Source: Endoryza sp044226045
Lineage (GTDB): Bacteria; Bacteroidota; Bacteroidia; Chitinophagales; Chitinophagaceae
Reading direction: 5' to 3'
Length of the DNA: 58,627 nt
Assembly: GCA_044226045.1 (NCBI GenBank)
Contig: JBGAHR010000029.1
Coordinates: 1 to 58,627 of the forward strand
The notes under the pieces were generated by a model. The model did not search any database. It saw only the letters and a list, made by a program, of their open reading frames with translations, and was not told the origin of the DNA. The position numbers and the translations under genes were made by a program. Shown here one piece after another: positions 1 through 8,949 of the stretch; position 1 is the first letter of the stretch; each line of letters begins with the position of its first letter.

Positions 1-959
1 GATTTTATCCCCAGGCTTCTCCCTCCTATATTTTAGTGAATGATGGAAAAGGAAATTTTGCCAATCAAACGGCTGCTATCGCTCCGGCACTGTCAAAAGC
101 AGGATTGATCAATGATGCCGCCTGGATGGACATTAACAAGGACGGCAAACCTGATCTCATATTAGCAGGGGAGTGGATGCCGATCCGGGTATTGATCAAT
201 ACCGGCAGGCAGCTGGAAGAACAGACAGACCATTATTTTGATCAGCGTAGATCCGGTTGGTGGAATCGCTTATTGGTTACTGATATAGATGGCGACGGAG
301 ATGCCGACCTGGTGGCAGGTAATTGGGGAACCAACAGTCAGCTGCAGGTGTCTGCACAGCAGCCGGCTACCATTTATTTCGGCGATTTTGATCAAAATGG
401 TTCAGTGGATCCGTTGATCTGTTATTATATACAGGGTCGTTCTTACCCCATGGCCAGCCGTGATGAGCTGACAGACCAGGTAGTAGGCTGGAGGCAAAAG
501 TTCCCCACTTACGATTCATACGCCGATGCCACTATTCATGAAATACTGAGCCCCGAGCAGCTTCGATCCTGTGATTCCATGCAGGTTAATTTTTTTGAAA
601 CCGGCTGGTTTGAAAATACAGGCGGTAAACTGCAATGGCACGGGCTGCCATCACAGGCAAACTACAGCCCCGTATATGCCATTGCCGTGGATGATTTTAC
701 AGGCGATGGAAAAATGGATATGTTGCTGGGCGGAAATCTTTCGGAAACCCGCATCAAGATCGGCCGAATGGATGCGAACTTTGGTGTGTTATTACAGGGC
801 GACGGAAAGGGTAACTTCACCTATGTTCCCCAGGAGCAGAGCGGATTAAATATCCAGGGACAGATCCGTGAATTGCTGCCTCTCAAAACAGCCGGACGGA
901 AAACCATCTGCTTCGGTATCAGCAACGCCTTACCTCAACTATTTAATTATTCCAAATGA
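1..959 (+). CDS. VCBS/FG-GAP repeat protein, C-terminal part (5' end outside window)
   Basis: The reading frame is open from the window edge, so the first GTG at 36 is not the true start and this is the 3' end of a longer gene. Repeated Asp-rich blades are visible (DINKDGKPDLIL, DIDGDGDADLV, DFTGDGKMDMLLGG), the calcium-binding signature of VCBS/FG-GAP propellers. The end (GVLLQGDGKGNF... then a hydrophobic tail) resembles the C-terminus of large Bacteroidota CRTAC1-like proteins with an ASPIC/UnbV domain, but that domain would lie outside the window. Such proteins are exported. The stop overlaps the next start as ATGA, which suggests translational coupling with the haloperoxidase-like gene. 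Substrate or partner unknown. Confidence 0.85.
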   Translation, partial: FYPQASPSYILVNDGKGNFANQTAAIAPALSKAGLINDAAWMDINKDGKPDLILAGEWMPIRVLINTGRQLEEQTDHYFDQRRSGWWNRLLVTDIDGDGDADLVAGNWGTNSQLQVSAQQPATIYFGDFDQNGSVDPLICYYIQGRSYPMASRDELTDQVVGWRQKFPTYDSYADATIHEILSPEQLRSCDSMQVNFFETGWFENTGGKLQWHGLPSQANYSPVYAIAVDDFTGDGKMDMLLGGNLSETRIKIGRMDANFGVLLQGDGKGNFTYVPQEQSGLNIQGQIRELLPLKTAGRKTICFGISNALPQLFNYSK

Positions 960-2266
960 AGAAGCTGTTTGCGATCATGTTTCTTTTCTGCTTGGAAGGA
1001 TCCGTTTTTTCCCAACAGTATACCCCCGGGGATTATATACGGACACTTAAGGAAGCAACAGATGTAATGATCAATGATGTTACCTCTCCCGTGGCGGCCG
1101 CCCGTTATTATGCGTATATTACTTTGGCAGGAAACCAGGCCCTGTCTGTTTTTGAAAGCCGCTATTCCCTGAACAACCAGCTCCAGGATTTTTCCTTTCG
1201 GGCAGACGATCTTTCTGCTGCCGGCGCCGATAAGTCATTTACTGTTTTGTATACACTGTATCGGATATCAGCCCGGTTATTACCTTCTGGTCCGGTATTG
1301 TTGCCGATGGCGGATTCTCTTACCCGCCATGCCCGGACAAAAGGGATGAAGGAAGAGGTGATCAAACATTCAATGCTGATAGCCGACTCAGTAGTAGCAA
1401 GAGTAATGAGATATGTACAGGGGGATCATTTCAGGGAGATGAGTTCTCTCAAGAAGTACACACCATTAAAAGGGGATGCTTATTGGCAGCCGACCGCGCC
1501 CGGATACATGCAGGCGCTGGAGCCAAACTGGAATACCCTTCGCTTGTTTGTTTTACCAACAGTGGACAGCTTTCGTTCCCTTCCGGAAACGCCCTTCGAT
1601 ACCAGCAGGCATTCTGCATTTTATGCGCAATTAAAGGAAGTGTATACAACAGTCAACAAACTGACTTCATCACAAATTGCCATCGCTTCTTTCTGGGATT
1701 GCAATCCATTTGCCTTACAGCAAATGGGGCATGTGGAATTTGGCTTGAAGAAGATGTCGCCGGGTGGCCACTGGATCGGCATTACAGGTATTGCCTGCAT
1801 AAAAGCAAAGAAGAACTTCAACCAGACCGTTTTGATACATACGCTGGCTTCGCTTTCGTTGTGTGATGCCTTTGTTTGCTGCTGGCATGAAAAGTACATC
1901 AGCAATCGGGTTCGCCCCGAAACCGCCATTCGACGTTGGATTGATCCCAGTTGGAAACCTTTCCTTCAAACACCCCCTTTTCCCGAATATACGTCGGGAC
2001 ACAGCGTGATTTCTTCAACCTGTTCGGTAATGCTGAGTGAGATCTTCGGATACCAGTTTTCCTATATCGATAATACAGAAATGGAGTTTGGACTGGAACC
2101 GCGTAAATACCGCTCCTTCCTGCAGGCTTCCGGGGAAGCTGCCATTTCGAGATTGTATGGAGGAATTCACTATCGCGATGCCGTGGAGAATGGTGTCGGT
2201 CAGGGTAAACAGATAGGCAGCTACGTTAGCCGTCAACTGGCTTCTTTTGTCAGGATGGTCCGGTAA
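956..2266 (+). CDS. Vanadium-dependent haloperoxidase-like PAP2-superfamily protein, secreted
   Basis: A protein of 436 aa with a signal peptide (residues 1-19). The three phosphate/vanadate-binding motifs of the PAP2/haloperoxidase superfamily are present in order: K313-x6-R320-P321, then TSGHS (346-350, with T where PSGH is usual), then S398-R399...H405...D408. H405 corresponds to the vanadate-linked histidine. Family members are vanadium haloperoxidases or acid phosphatases, and sequence alone does not decide between them. The start overlaps the stop of the VCBS gene by 4 bp. Pairing of a VCBS/CRTAC1-like gene with this family points to a shared exported function, but the substrate cannot be read. 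It converges with the transglutaminase gene, with 18 bp between the stops. Confidence 0.85.
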   Translation: MKKLFAIMFLFCLEGSVFSQQYTPGDYIRTLKEATDVMINDVTSPVAAARYYAYITLAGNQALSVFESRYSLNNQLQDFSFRADDLSAAGADKSFTVLYTLYRISARLLPSGPVLLPMADSLTRHARTKGMKEEVIKHSMLIADSVVARVMRYVQGDHFREMSSLKKYTPLKGDAYWQPTAPGYMQALEPNWNTLRLFVLPTVDSFRSLPETPFDTSRHSAFYAQLKEVYTTVNKLTSSQIAIASFWDCNPFALQQMGHVEFGLKKMSPGGHWIGITGIACIKAKKNFNQTVLIHTLASLSLCDAFVCCWHEKYISNRVRPETAIRRWIDPSWKPFLQTPPFPEYTSGHSVISSTCSVMLSEIFGYQFSYIDNTEMEFGLEPRKYRSFLQASGEAAISRLYGGIHYRDAVENGVGQGKQIGSYVSRQLASFVRMVR

Positions 2267-2284
2267 TACGAAATCGATTATTTA

Positions 2285-3238
2285 TTATTGTTGCTGCTGC
2301 TGCTGTGCTTCGAATGTTTCTGTGATCAGCGGATCTTCTTCCGGCGTTTCCTGCTTATCCATCCGGACGCGGTTGGTTTCCTCGAAAGTGTGGCCATCTT
2401 CATATCCAACACTTACCCATACAAACAGATCCTGGCGGGAGGGTCCTTTAAAAGTTCCTTTCACCGGGCTGCAGTCGGTAAAGTTTCTGCCAACGGCCAG
2501 CTTCACATGATTATTGGTTACCCACACATTATTGGTAGGGTCGATGCCTGCCCATCCATATTGCGGTATCCAGGCTTCCACCCAGGCATGAGTGGCGCCC
2601 TCTCCCCGCATACCATTTTTATTTGGACAGATATAACCACTTACATACCTGCAGGGGATAGAGAGGCTGCGCAAAATTTGTAGCAATACGTGGGCAAAGT
2701 CCTGGCAAACTCCGCCCTGGTGGCTAAGAATTTCATCCACCGTTGTTTCAATGTTGGTAATGCCTTTTGTGTATTTAAAGTTTTTAAAAATAAACTCACT
2801 GCTTTTTTCAACCACAGCTGCTACCGTTCTTCCCGGTTGAAGAACTTCACGGGTGATCTGGTTGATCAGCGATTGGTTTTCGATATTGTCCGGCCGCATC
2901 AGTTCCAGCAGTAACAGGTTATTCTGCACTTCCTGCTGCAGGATGTCGAATCCGCTGTGAAAATTGATTTGTAATTGGGAAGAGGCAGTCGTTCGCACAA
3001 TCAGTCTGCTCTCGATCACCAGTTGCCGGTGCGAATGGATCAGGCTGAATAGACCGGTTTTATTTCCCCAGTAATCCTGGAATACCTGTATATCGGGGTG
3101 ATCGGTGATATGAAGTTCGTGCTGTAAGATTTCCTGGGTAGCGCAATGATAGGGGAACACACGGATCTCGTTCACACTTTCGGTAACAGGCTTTTCGTAT
3201 TCGTATTTCGTGATGTGATGAATCTTGAAAACAGGCAT
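2285..3238 (-). CDS. Transglutaminase-like cysteine peptidase-fold protein
   Basis: A 317-aa cytoplasmic protein with no signal peptide. An N-terminal beta domain (HHITKYEYEKPVTESVNEIR) of the bacterial transglutaminase N-type is followed by the catalytic core, with triad C178 (GGVCQDFAH), H217 (THAWVEAW) and D233 (GIDPTN). It is the last gene of the ATP-grasp / alpha-E / transglutaminase set, starting 9 bp after the alpha-E stop. In known clusters of this type the ATP-grasp and alpha-E proteins are predicted to make a peptide-like amide product and the transglutaminase fold to hydrolyse or transfer it; the product is unknown. Oddity: the C-terminus is a run of six glutamines, encoded by a CAG/CAA run. 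Confidence 0.9.
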   Translation of the reverse strand: MPVFKIHHITKYEYEKPVTESVNEIRVFPYHCATQEILQHELHITDHPDIQVFQDYWGNKTGLFSLIHSHRQLVIESRLIVRTTASSQLQINFHSGFDILQQEVQNNLLLLELMRPDNIENQSLINQITREVLQPGRTVAAVVEKSSEFIFKNFKYTKGITNIETTVDEILSHQGGVCQDFAHVLLQILRSLSIPCRYVSGYICPNKNGMRGEGATHAWVEAWIPQYGWAGIDPTNNVWVTNNHVKLAVGRNFTDCSPVKGTFKGPSRQDLFVWVSVGYEDGHTFEETNRVRMDKQETPEEDPLITETFEAQQQQQQ

Positions 3239-3247
3239 GGTGCAAAC

Positions 3248-4189
3248 TTAAGAATAAGAAAAAAAAGATTGGCTCAGCGCCCGGCTGAATTGTAACAAAT
3301 TGCTCCTGGTTTCCTGCAAATATCCGGGCAGACCGCTTCTTTTGATCCATTCAAAATCGGCAAACTCCACATTGCTGTAGAGGCGTCCAAACTGTTTGAG
3401 GAGAGTATATTTTTCGCTCGGGTTGTTTTCCTTTACTACATCATCGAGATATTTTTTCACCCTGATCAGGCAATACATAATAGAGTGGGGGAACAGCGGA
3501 TTGAAAATAACCTGGTGCGCTACATTGTGATTGTAATCGGTACTCCGGTAGTTCTTCAGGTGGAATTCGTATCCCGAAAGAGAAAAAAGCAGGCTTCTCC
3601 AATAAAGAATATCCTTGCTTTGGGTAAGGTCGTAATTAATGCTTTGGTATTGACGGTCGGTAAGATCAATGGTGAGCAGGCATCGTTCAATATATTTCCC
3701 CAGGCTCATGAAACTCCAGCTCATCCCTCTCGGCATGGTGCTGTCGGTGATACCGGTATACAGCAGGCAGTTCTTCAGCAGGTGTTCAATGGCTGCGAGG
3801 GAATCGGTGCTAAGCAGTTGCTGTTCGGTTTTGGGGTTGTTGATCAGATGGTACAGATGATTCACCTGTTCCCACACTTCCTTGGTAATGTGTTCCTGCA
3901 TGCCTCTCGCGTTTTCACGGGCGCGGTTGAGGTTCACACGAAGTGAATTCAGGTTCTTGGTGTCCAGTAACAACAGCTTCACCACTTCGGCAGGTTTGTT
4001 TTCGATCCGGGCAATGGATTCATCCCTCAATCCCGCAAATATCTGCAGCATCGGCCGCCAGGTATTGGAAGTATAAGGTCCCTTATCCAGTGAAAGCACA
4101 TAACTGGTATGCAACATACGAAGCAATCCTTCCGATCTTTCGATATACCGGTTCAGCCAATACATAGAGTCCGCAATTCGACTAAGCAT
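3248..4189 (-). CDS. Alpha-E domain-containing protein
   Basis: A 313-aa, almost entirely helical protein that opens with the family signature MLSRIADSMYWLNRYIERSE. It lies between the circularly permuted ATP-grasp gene and the transglutaminase gene, the standard order in this conserved cluster. The biochemical role is not established; family literature proposes that it acts with the ATP-grasp enzyme in forming an amide-linked metabolite or tag. ATG at 4189 fits the conserved N-terminus. Its 5' spacer (4190-4337) is occupied by a repeat island rather than the usual short operon gap. Confidence 0.9.
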   Translation of the reverse strand: MLSRIADSMYWLNRYIERSEGLLRMLHTSYVLSLDKGPYTSNTWRPMLQIFAGLRDESIARIENKPAEVVKLLLLDTKNLNSLRVNLNRARENARGMQEHITKEVWEQVNHLYHLINNPKTEQQLLSTDSLAAIEHLLKNCLLYTGITDSTMPRGMSWSFMSLGKYIERCLLTIDLTDRQYQSINYDLTQSKDILYWRSLLFSLSGYEFHLKNYRSTDYNHNVAHQVIFNPLFPHSIMYCLIRVKKYLDDVVKENNPSEKYTLLKQFGRLYSNVEFADFEWIKRSGLPGYLQETRSNLLQFSRALSQSFFSYS

Positions 4190-4210
4190 GTTTACAGTTT
4201 ATGGTGATCA

Positions 4211-4342
4211 CGAATGAAACGAATTACACGAATTATGCGAATTACGCGAATTACACGAATCGCTCACGCTCACGCTCTCGCTCTCGCTCCCACTCCCGCT
4301 CTCGCTCCCACTCCCGCTCCCGCTCCCACTCCCGCTCTCACT
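4211..4342. repeat. Repeat island 1: D-type array followed by A-type hexamers
   Basis: 4211-4260 holds five or six copies of an 8-9 bp unit of the form CGAATTACA/CGAATTATG (module D read on its reverse strand). 4261-4342 is a run of about 14 hexamers CGCTCT/CGCTCC/CACTCC (module A, reverse). The A array runs through the stop codon of the ATP-grasp gene (4338-4340). The D-then-A order matches the reverse complement of the fuller islands at 13.4-15.1 kb. It sits inside an otherwise compact operon. Confidence 0.9.
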
Positions 4343-5780
4343 CCACCACCCACGTGTCCTTGCTTCCTCCTCCCTGGGAAGAATTGACAACCAGGGAGCC
4401 TTCGCGAAGGGCAACTCTTGTCAGTCCGCCCGGAACGATTTCAATGCCGGAGGGTCCGCAAAGAGCGTACGGGCGAAGATCTACATGTCTCGCCTGGAAT
4501 TTGCCATCGATAAAACAGGGAACTGTTGACAAACCAATGATGGGCTGCGCAATGAATTCCCTTGGATTTTCATTTACCGCTTCTTTAAATTCCTTAACCT
4601 GTTCATCGGTTGTACTATTACCCATGAGCATGCCGTATCCACCCGATTGATTGGTTCTTTTGATGACCATATTGCCGATATTGGCAAACACGTATTCTCT
4701 GGAACCCGGATCGCTCAGGTGGTACGTGGGAACATTGGGAAGGATCGGTTCTTCATTCAGGTAATAACGGATCATTTCCGGAACATAGGCATATACTGCT
4801 TTATCGTCGGCTACTCCATTGCCGACGGCATTGGCGATGGCAACGGTTCCTTTTCGATAAGCGCCCATCAGACCGGGCACACCCAGCAGGCTGTCGGGCC
4901 GGAAGGTGAGGGGATCCAGGAACTCGTCGTCAATTCGCCGGTAGATCACATCGACCTGGTCGAGTCCATGTGTGGTTTTCATATATACTTTGTGGTTACT
5001 CACTACAAGGTCTCTTCCTTCCACCAACGGAATTCCCATCTGGCGTGCCAGGAATGTATGTTCATAGTAAGCGGAGTTGTATACACCGGGGGTAAGGATC
5101 ACTGCCGTAGGATTGCTCACCGGCCTCGGCGAAAGGGAAAGCAAAATGGAATGCAGCAATAATGGATAGTTGTTGACCATGCGAACATTATTGGCCGATA
5201 ACAGATCCGAAAACAGGCGCTTGGTGACTTCCCGGTTTTCGAGCATGTAAGACACCCCCGATGGCGTGCGTAAGTTATCTTCCAGAATATAGAATTTGCC
5301 TTCATCACCCCGGATCAGGTCAATTCCGGAAATATGGACGTATATGTCATAAGGAACATCAATGCCAAAAACTTCGCGGGTAAAATGCGGACAGGAGGCA
5401 ACCAGCCAGGCTGGAATTTTGCCATCTTTCAGGATCTGCTGTTCGTGGTAAATATCTTTCAGAAAATGATTCAGCGCCTTCAGTCTTTGCTTGATTCCGG
5501 CCTCGATATGATTCCATTCGGAACCGGTGATGATACGTGGCAGGATATCGAACGGGAATATTCTTTCGATACCCGCGTCATCGCTGTATACCGTGAAGGT
5601 GATACCCTGGTTCATAAACAGTTCACTGGCCTGCAGGTCTTTTTGAGAGAGGTTCTCCGTGGTCAGGTGCCCCAGCGATTGAAACAACTGTCGGTATGGC
5701 TCGCGAATAGAATCGGATGCCATCATTTCATCCCAGGTACCCCGCCGGACATAAGAAGCCAGTAGTTGTTCCGCAGTCAT
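4338..5780 (-). CDS. Circularly permuted type 2 ATP-grasp protein
   Basis: A 480-aa cytoplasmic protein of normal length for the family. Characteristic segments are EDNLRTPSGVSYMLENR, the VIKRTNQSGGYGM loop and the C-terminal SSQGGGSKDTWVV tail. The family is predicted to form a carboxylate-amine (peptide-like) bond with ATP. It leads the three-gene set with alpha-E and transglutaminase. Upstream are a TATATTTA promoter-like box (5844-5851) and two identical 17-bp palindromes (5869-5909), so its expression may be controlled by the regulator encoded just upstream. The gene ends directly in a hexamer repeat array. Confidence 0.92.
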   Translation of the reverse strand: MTAEQLLASYVRRGTWDEMMASDSIREPYRQLFQSLGHLTTENLSQKDLQASELFMNQGITFTVYSDDAGIERIFPFDILPRIITGSEWNHIEAGIKQRLKALNHFLKDIYHEQQILKDGKIPAWLVASCPHFTREVFGIDVPYDIYVHISGIDLIRGDEGKFYILEDNLRTPSGVSYMLENREVTKRLFSDLLSANNVRMVNNYPLLLHSILLSLSPRPVSNPTAVILTPGVYNSAYYEHTFLARQMGIPLVEGRDLVVSNHKVYMKTTHGLDQVDVIYRRIDDEFLDPLTFRPDSLLGVPGLMGAYRKGTVAIANAVGNGVADDKAVYAYVPEMIRYYLNEEPILPNVPTYHLSDPGSREYVFANIGNMVIKRTNQSGGYGMLMGNSTTDEQVKEFKEAVNENPREFIAQPIIGLSTVPCFIDGKFQARHVDLRPYALCGPSGIEIVPGGLTRVALREGSLVVNSSQGGGSKDTWVVE

Positions 5781-5843
5781 AGTAGTTGGTTTAAAAGAAA
5801 AAGAGTCACCAGTCCCAGATCATCGGACAAGCAACTCTTGGAA

Positions 5844-5851
5844 TAAATATA
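5844..5851 (-). promoter_or_regulatory. Candidate -7 element for the ATP-grasp operon
   Basis: On the minus strand the box reads TATATTTA, 7 of 8 positions of the Bacteroidota consensus TAnnTTTG. It would give a leader of roughly 55 nt before ATG at 5780. No clear TTG element is seen at -33; that region is occupied by the palindromes at 5869-5909, which would suit an activator-dependent promoter. Confidence 0.4.
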
Positions 5852-5868
5852 GGGAAAAAAGTGATATA

Positions 5869-5909
5869 GTTAGTTTGAAACTAACTGATATTGTTAGTTT
5901 GAAACTAAC
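5869..5909. promoter_or_regulatory. Tandem pair of perfect 17-bp palindromes, candidate operator
   Basis: GTTAGTTTGAAACTAAC occurs at 5869-5885 and again, identical, at 5893-5909, a 24-bp period. Each is an 8-bp inverted repeat around one base. They lie between the LytTR regulator stop and the ATP-grasp operon promoter. On the minus strand one arm in context reads TCAGTTAGT, which fits the general LytTR recognition pattern [TA][AC][CA]GTTN[AG][TG]. The half-site recurs at 8971-8978 upstream of the kinase genes. No T-rich tail follows, so an operator is more likely than a terminator. Confidence 0.6.
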
Positions 5910-5915
5910 AATAAC

Positions 5916-6689
5916 TTACTTCCCCATCCACTTCTTGAAATCCGTGACTTTTTCACGGCTCACGAGGGCTTCTTTGTCTACGGCGGGTTTTAACTGCAGG
6001 ATCAACCGGTTTCCGAAGTAGTCATCGATCTTATCAATGCATCCGATGGATACATAAAACGAACGGCTGATGCGGAAATACTTTTCCGGGTCGAGCATAT
6101 CTTCCAGCTCATCCATGGTATAGTCTACTACGAATTTTTTATTGTCGAGGGTTTTGAAGAAATTGAGTCGGCCATCGCTGTAGAAATAGGCGATATCGTC
6201 CACCTCCACGCTTACCAGTTTTTGCGCATTCTTTACCAGGAAACGTTTCCGGTATTCTTTGGGTTGCAGTTTTTGCTGCAATTCCTTCACCAGTGTTTCC
6301 ATATTTATTCCTGAGGAGGAAACGGAGCTGTCTTTTTTAAGCGTATTGAACTTGCGAAGGGCCGCTTCGAGGTCTTCTTTTTGCACAGGCTTCAACAGGT
6401 AATCGATACTGTTAACTTTAAAAGCCTTTAATGCGTACTCGTCGTAGCTGGTGGTAAAGATCACCGGGCTTTTGACCTGGATAAGGTTGAAGATTTCAAA
6501 GCTCTGGCCATCGGCTAGCTCGATATCCATCAGGATCAGATCCGGGGAAGGATGTGTTTGCAACCATTCTACCGAGGCGGCGATGCTGTCGGCTTCGCCA
6601 ACCACTTCGGCTCCGGGTTCTACTGCGGAGAGCAGTTTCCTGATTTTTTTTACTGCCAGTTCTTCGTCTTCAATGATTAAAATTTTCAT
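5916..6689 (-). CDS. LytTR-family response regulator
   Basis: A 257-aa protein with an N-terminal receiver (acidic pocket E7-D8-E9, phospho-acceptor D55 in LILMDIEL, conserved K in LLKPVQKED) and a C-terminal LytTR DNA-binding domain (about 150-255; KFVVDYTMDELEDML, YFRISRSFYVSI). It starts 33 bp after the stop of kinase 1 and ends the minus-strand order kinase 2, kinase 1, regulator. It should be phosphorylated by the LytS-like kinase(s) and bind DNA. The neighbouring palindromes make the ATP-grasp operon and its own operon plausible targets. Confidence 0.93.
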   Translation of the reverse strand: MKILIIEDEELAVKKIRKLLSAVEPGAEVVGEADSIAASVEWLQTHPSPDLILMDIELADGQSFEIFNLIQVKSPVIFTTSYDEYALKAFKVNSIDYLLKPVQKEDLEAALRKFNTLKKDSSVSSSGINMETLVKELQQKLQPKEYRKRFLVKNAQKLVSVEVDDIAYFYSDGRLNFFKTLDNKKFVVDYTMDELEDMLDPEKYFRISRSFYVSIGCIDKIDDYFGNRLILQLKPAVDKEALVSREKVTDFKKWMGK

Positions 6690-6722
6690 ACACCGTTTTT
6701 TTAGTGAGGGCTTATATGCCTG

Positions 6723-7802
6723 TTAATTGGATAAGCTGGGTTTGTCTTCTGTATACCTCGCCGCAGCAGGATTCCATACTAAAGGTAAAACCACCATGAA
6801 ATTTCTTTCTCCATCCACAATCTGAAAACCTGGTTGCTTCAACAATTCATATTTCGCACGGATGTTGTTCAAACCGATGCGGGTGGATTTCTCCTTTTGC
6901 TGTTTCCTGTTAAGGTTATTATTGACCACTAACTGGTTGGCAGCGGTGGTAAATATTTCGATGGATAAAGGACTGCTTTTGCTCACTACATTATGCTTTA
7001 CCGCGTTTTCAACCAAAAGCTGCAAGCTCAGCGACGGAACCATATAGGGATAACAACGTTTATCGATCTGCATGTGAAGATTCAATCCTTCACCATGACG
7101 GGTTTTCAATAGTTCAAAATAACTTCCGATGAACTTGATTTCGTTTTCAATCGTGCTCATTCCGTCTTCGTTATTCCGGAGGAGATAGCGATACACTTTG
7201 CTGAGTTCATCCAGGAACTGGCTTGCTCTCTTCCTGTCTTCTGAAATGAGGGAGGAGAGGGTGTTAAAGCAATTAAATAGAAAATGAGGGTTTACTTTCT
7301 GTTTGAGGTGATCAAACTCCTGCTGCATGCTCATTTGTTTGAGCGTTTCTTTTTCCGCCACGGATTCTTTGTATTTGTCGATAATATAGATAACCTCCCA
7401 TAGTGTTTCAAAGATGATGTTGATGCTGAGTCCTACCAGGTACCCGTTTTTCAGATCGCCGTTCTTCATCGTATAACCGCCGATATGCAGGCTGTGAAAT
7501 ACATAGAGGATCAACAATACAGAGGGCGTCATGATCAGCAGGTTGACTGCCAGCTTGTAGAATACGCGCTTACTGGTCTGCTCCAGTCCCGGGAACCTCC
7601 GGCGAAGGGCTGAATCATATTCAGCGTGCAGCCGCCAGGACACATACCCGATAGCATAAATGATGGAATAACCGAACGCCCACAGTTTCCACTCCGAATA
7701 CATTCTTGCTCCAAACATGATATAACAAAGCACAAAGGAGATGAATGGCATCGAAATCCAGAAGCCATATACGTATATCCGGGGAACGGGCGACAGTCTC
7801 AT
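6723..7802 (-). CDS. LytS/YehU-type sensor histidine kinase 1 (canonical)
   Basis: A 359-aa protein with about four membrane segments in residues 10-140 and a linker helix, then the His_kinase domain with H173 in NPHFLFNCFNTLS. The ATP-binding domain has a normal N-box (LLVENAVKHN, 262-271) and a G-box-like IGLNNIRAKYELL. No periplasmic sensor domain is visible, so the signal may be sensed in the membrane. Its start overlaps the kinase 2 stop by ATGA, suggesting coupled, roughly equal synthesis. This is the only kinase of the three in the block with a fully canonical ATP site. Confidence 0.93.
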   Translation of the reverse strand: MRLSPVPRIYVYGFWISMPFISFVLCYIMFGARMYSEWKLWAFGYSIIYAIGYVSWRLHAEYDSALRRRFPGLEQTSKRVFYKLAVNLLIMTPSVLLILYVFHSLHIGGYTMKNGDLKNGYLVGLSINIIFETLWEVIYIIDKYKESVAEKETLKQMSMQQEFDHLKQKVNPHFLFNCFNTLSSLISEDRKRASQFLDELSKVYRYLLRNNEDGMSTIENEIKFIGSYFELLKTRHGEGLNLHMQIDKRCYPYMVPSLSLQLLVENAVKHNVVSKSSPLSIEIFTTAANQLVVNNNLNRKQQKEKSTRIGLNNIRAKYELLKQPGFQIVDGERNFMVVLPLVWNPAAARYTEDKPSLSN

Positions 7803-8851
7803 GTGGCCACCTCCTTTTCATTTAGCAGGGGCAGTACGATGGTTCTCTTCCTGGCCGATTCCAGGATGGTGATACCGGCTGGATGAATGAGCCGGTATTT
7901 ATGTAAAAGATTGTCCAGGCCTTCGTCCATATCGAGGTTCTGAACAATTATTTTTTCATGAATACTGTGAGTGATCAGCAGCTCCTTGTCTTCATTCAAT
8001 TCAACCAGTATGTTCAACGGATCTTTTTTGCTGATGGCGTTGGTGTAAATAATATTTTCCAGCACCACCTGCATGCTCAGCGGAGGCATGGTTAGCGACT
8101 GGATGTTGGAGTTGATTTTTATTTCCGCGGAAATGGCGTTTCCGAATCTTTCCTTGATCAGGTAGAGATACGATCGTGCGAAACGGATTTCGTCGTTGAC
8201 AGGCACCAATAGCTCATCATCGCTGCGGAGCAGGTAACGATGTACTTTGGTCATTTCATCCAGGAACTTTTCCGCTTTTTCTTCATCTTCCTCGATCAGC
8301 CCCGACAGCGTATTAAAACAATTAAATAGAAAATGAGGGTTAATCTGTCCCTTCAGGCCCAACAGCTTACTGCGCTGGTAGGCGTTTTTCAACTCTTCCG
8401 TTTCGGTAATGGAAGACTTCCATGCCTCCCAGTTGGCTACTCCTTCATTCATAAACGTAATCACTGTGCTCATAATACATCCATATAATATCGCCCACCA
8501 CAACATTCCCTGCCGCGGTTCACAATCAGACCAGCTGATGACATTGTACAATAGGTACATTCCCGACATCGCGATAATATTCATCAGGTAAAAGACCGGC
8601 AGCATTACACTGATGCGGCGAAACAGATCGCCGGCTGCGGGAATACGATTCCTGATGAACAACGCCACTCTGCCAAACAGGTAATATACAACGGCCATAT
8701 ATACCCCGGTTGTCAGCAACTGCTTGATAAATACCAGGGGTGAACTGAACGAACATTTGGCAAAAACCAGCAGGTTGAGGATAACAACATAGGGCGCCAG
8801 TACCAGTGCCAGTACCCGCGGTTCTCTGTTGCTGTATTGAATGATCCTCAT
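7799..8851 (-). CDS. LytS-type sensor histidine kinase 2, degraded ATP-binding motif
   Basis: The start is taken as ATG at 8851 (350 aa); the longer frame would begin with TTG at 8869. Membrane segments occupy about residues 12-135. The phospho-acceptor motif is intact (NPHFLFNCFNTLSG, H173), but the N-box reads VLENIIYTN where kinase 1 has LVENAVKHN, so the usual Lys and His are Tyr and Thr. The G-box equivalent (MDEGLDNLLHKYRLI) is also weak. It may be a poor or inactive ATPase that is phosphorylated by kinase 1 in a heterodimer, or a modulator. The gene is coupled to kinase 1 by ATGA. Paralogy with kinase 1 is evident around the H-box. Confidence 0.88.
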   Translation of the reverse strand: MRIIQYSNREPRVLALVLAPYVVILNLLVFAKCSFSSPLVFIKQLLTTGVYMAVVYYLFGRVALFIRNRIPAAGDLFRRISVMLPVFYLMNIIAMSGMYLLYNVISWSDCEPRQGMLWWAILYGCIMSTVITFMNEGVANWEAWKSSITETEELKNAYQRSKLLGLKGQINPHFLFNCFNTLSGLIEEDEEKAEKFLDEMTKVHRYLLRSDDELLVPVNDEIRFARSYLYLIKERFGNAISAEIKINSNIQSLTMPPLSMQVVLENIIYTNAISKKDPLNILVELNEDKELLITHSIHEKIIVQNLDMDEGLDNLLHKYRLIHPAGITILESARKRTIVLPLLNEKEVAT

Positions 8852-8949
8852 GCTATTAAAATTATACAAAAGCAGGCGCTATGCCGGGTTTTGCTGTATG
8901 AGTTGCGGGTATGTTGTATGAGCTGTACCTACCCCCGCATGAATTGAGT

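Noticed and set aside
4201..4650. Plus-strand ORF with a long Arg-Ser repeat (RS-domain-like)
   Set aside because: It is the translation of the D and A repeat arrays followed by the antisense of the ATP-grasp gene. The opposite strand gives similar Ser-Gly-Glu repeats, so it is a repeat artefact.
5869..5909. Intrinsic terminator for the LytTR gene
   Set aside because: The stems are AT-rich and there is no T-run after either palindrome on the minus strand; an operator is more likely.
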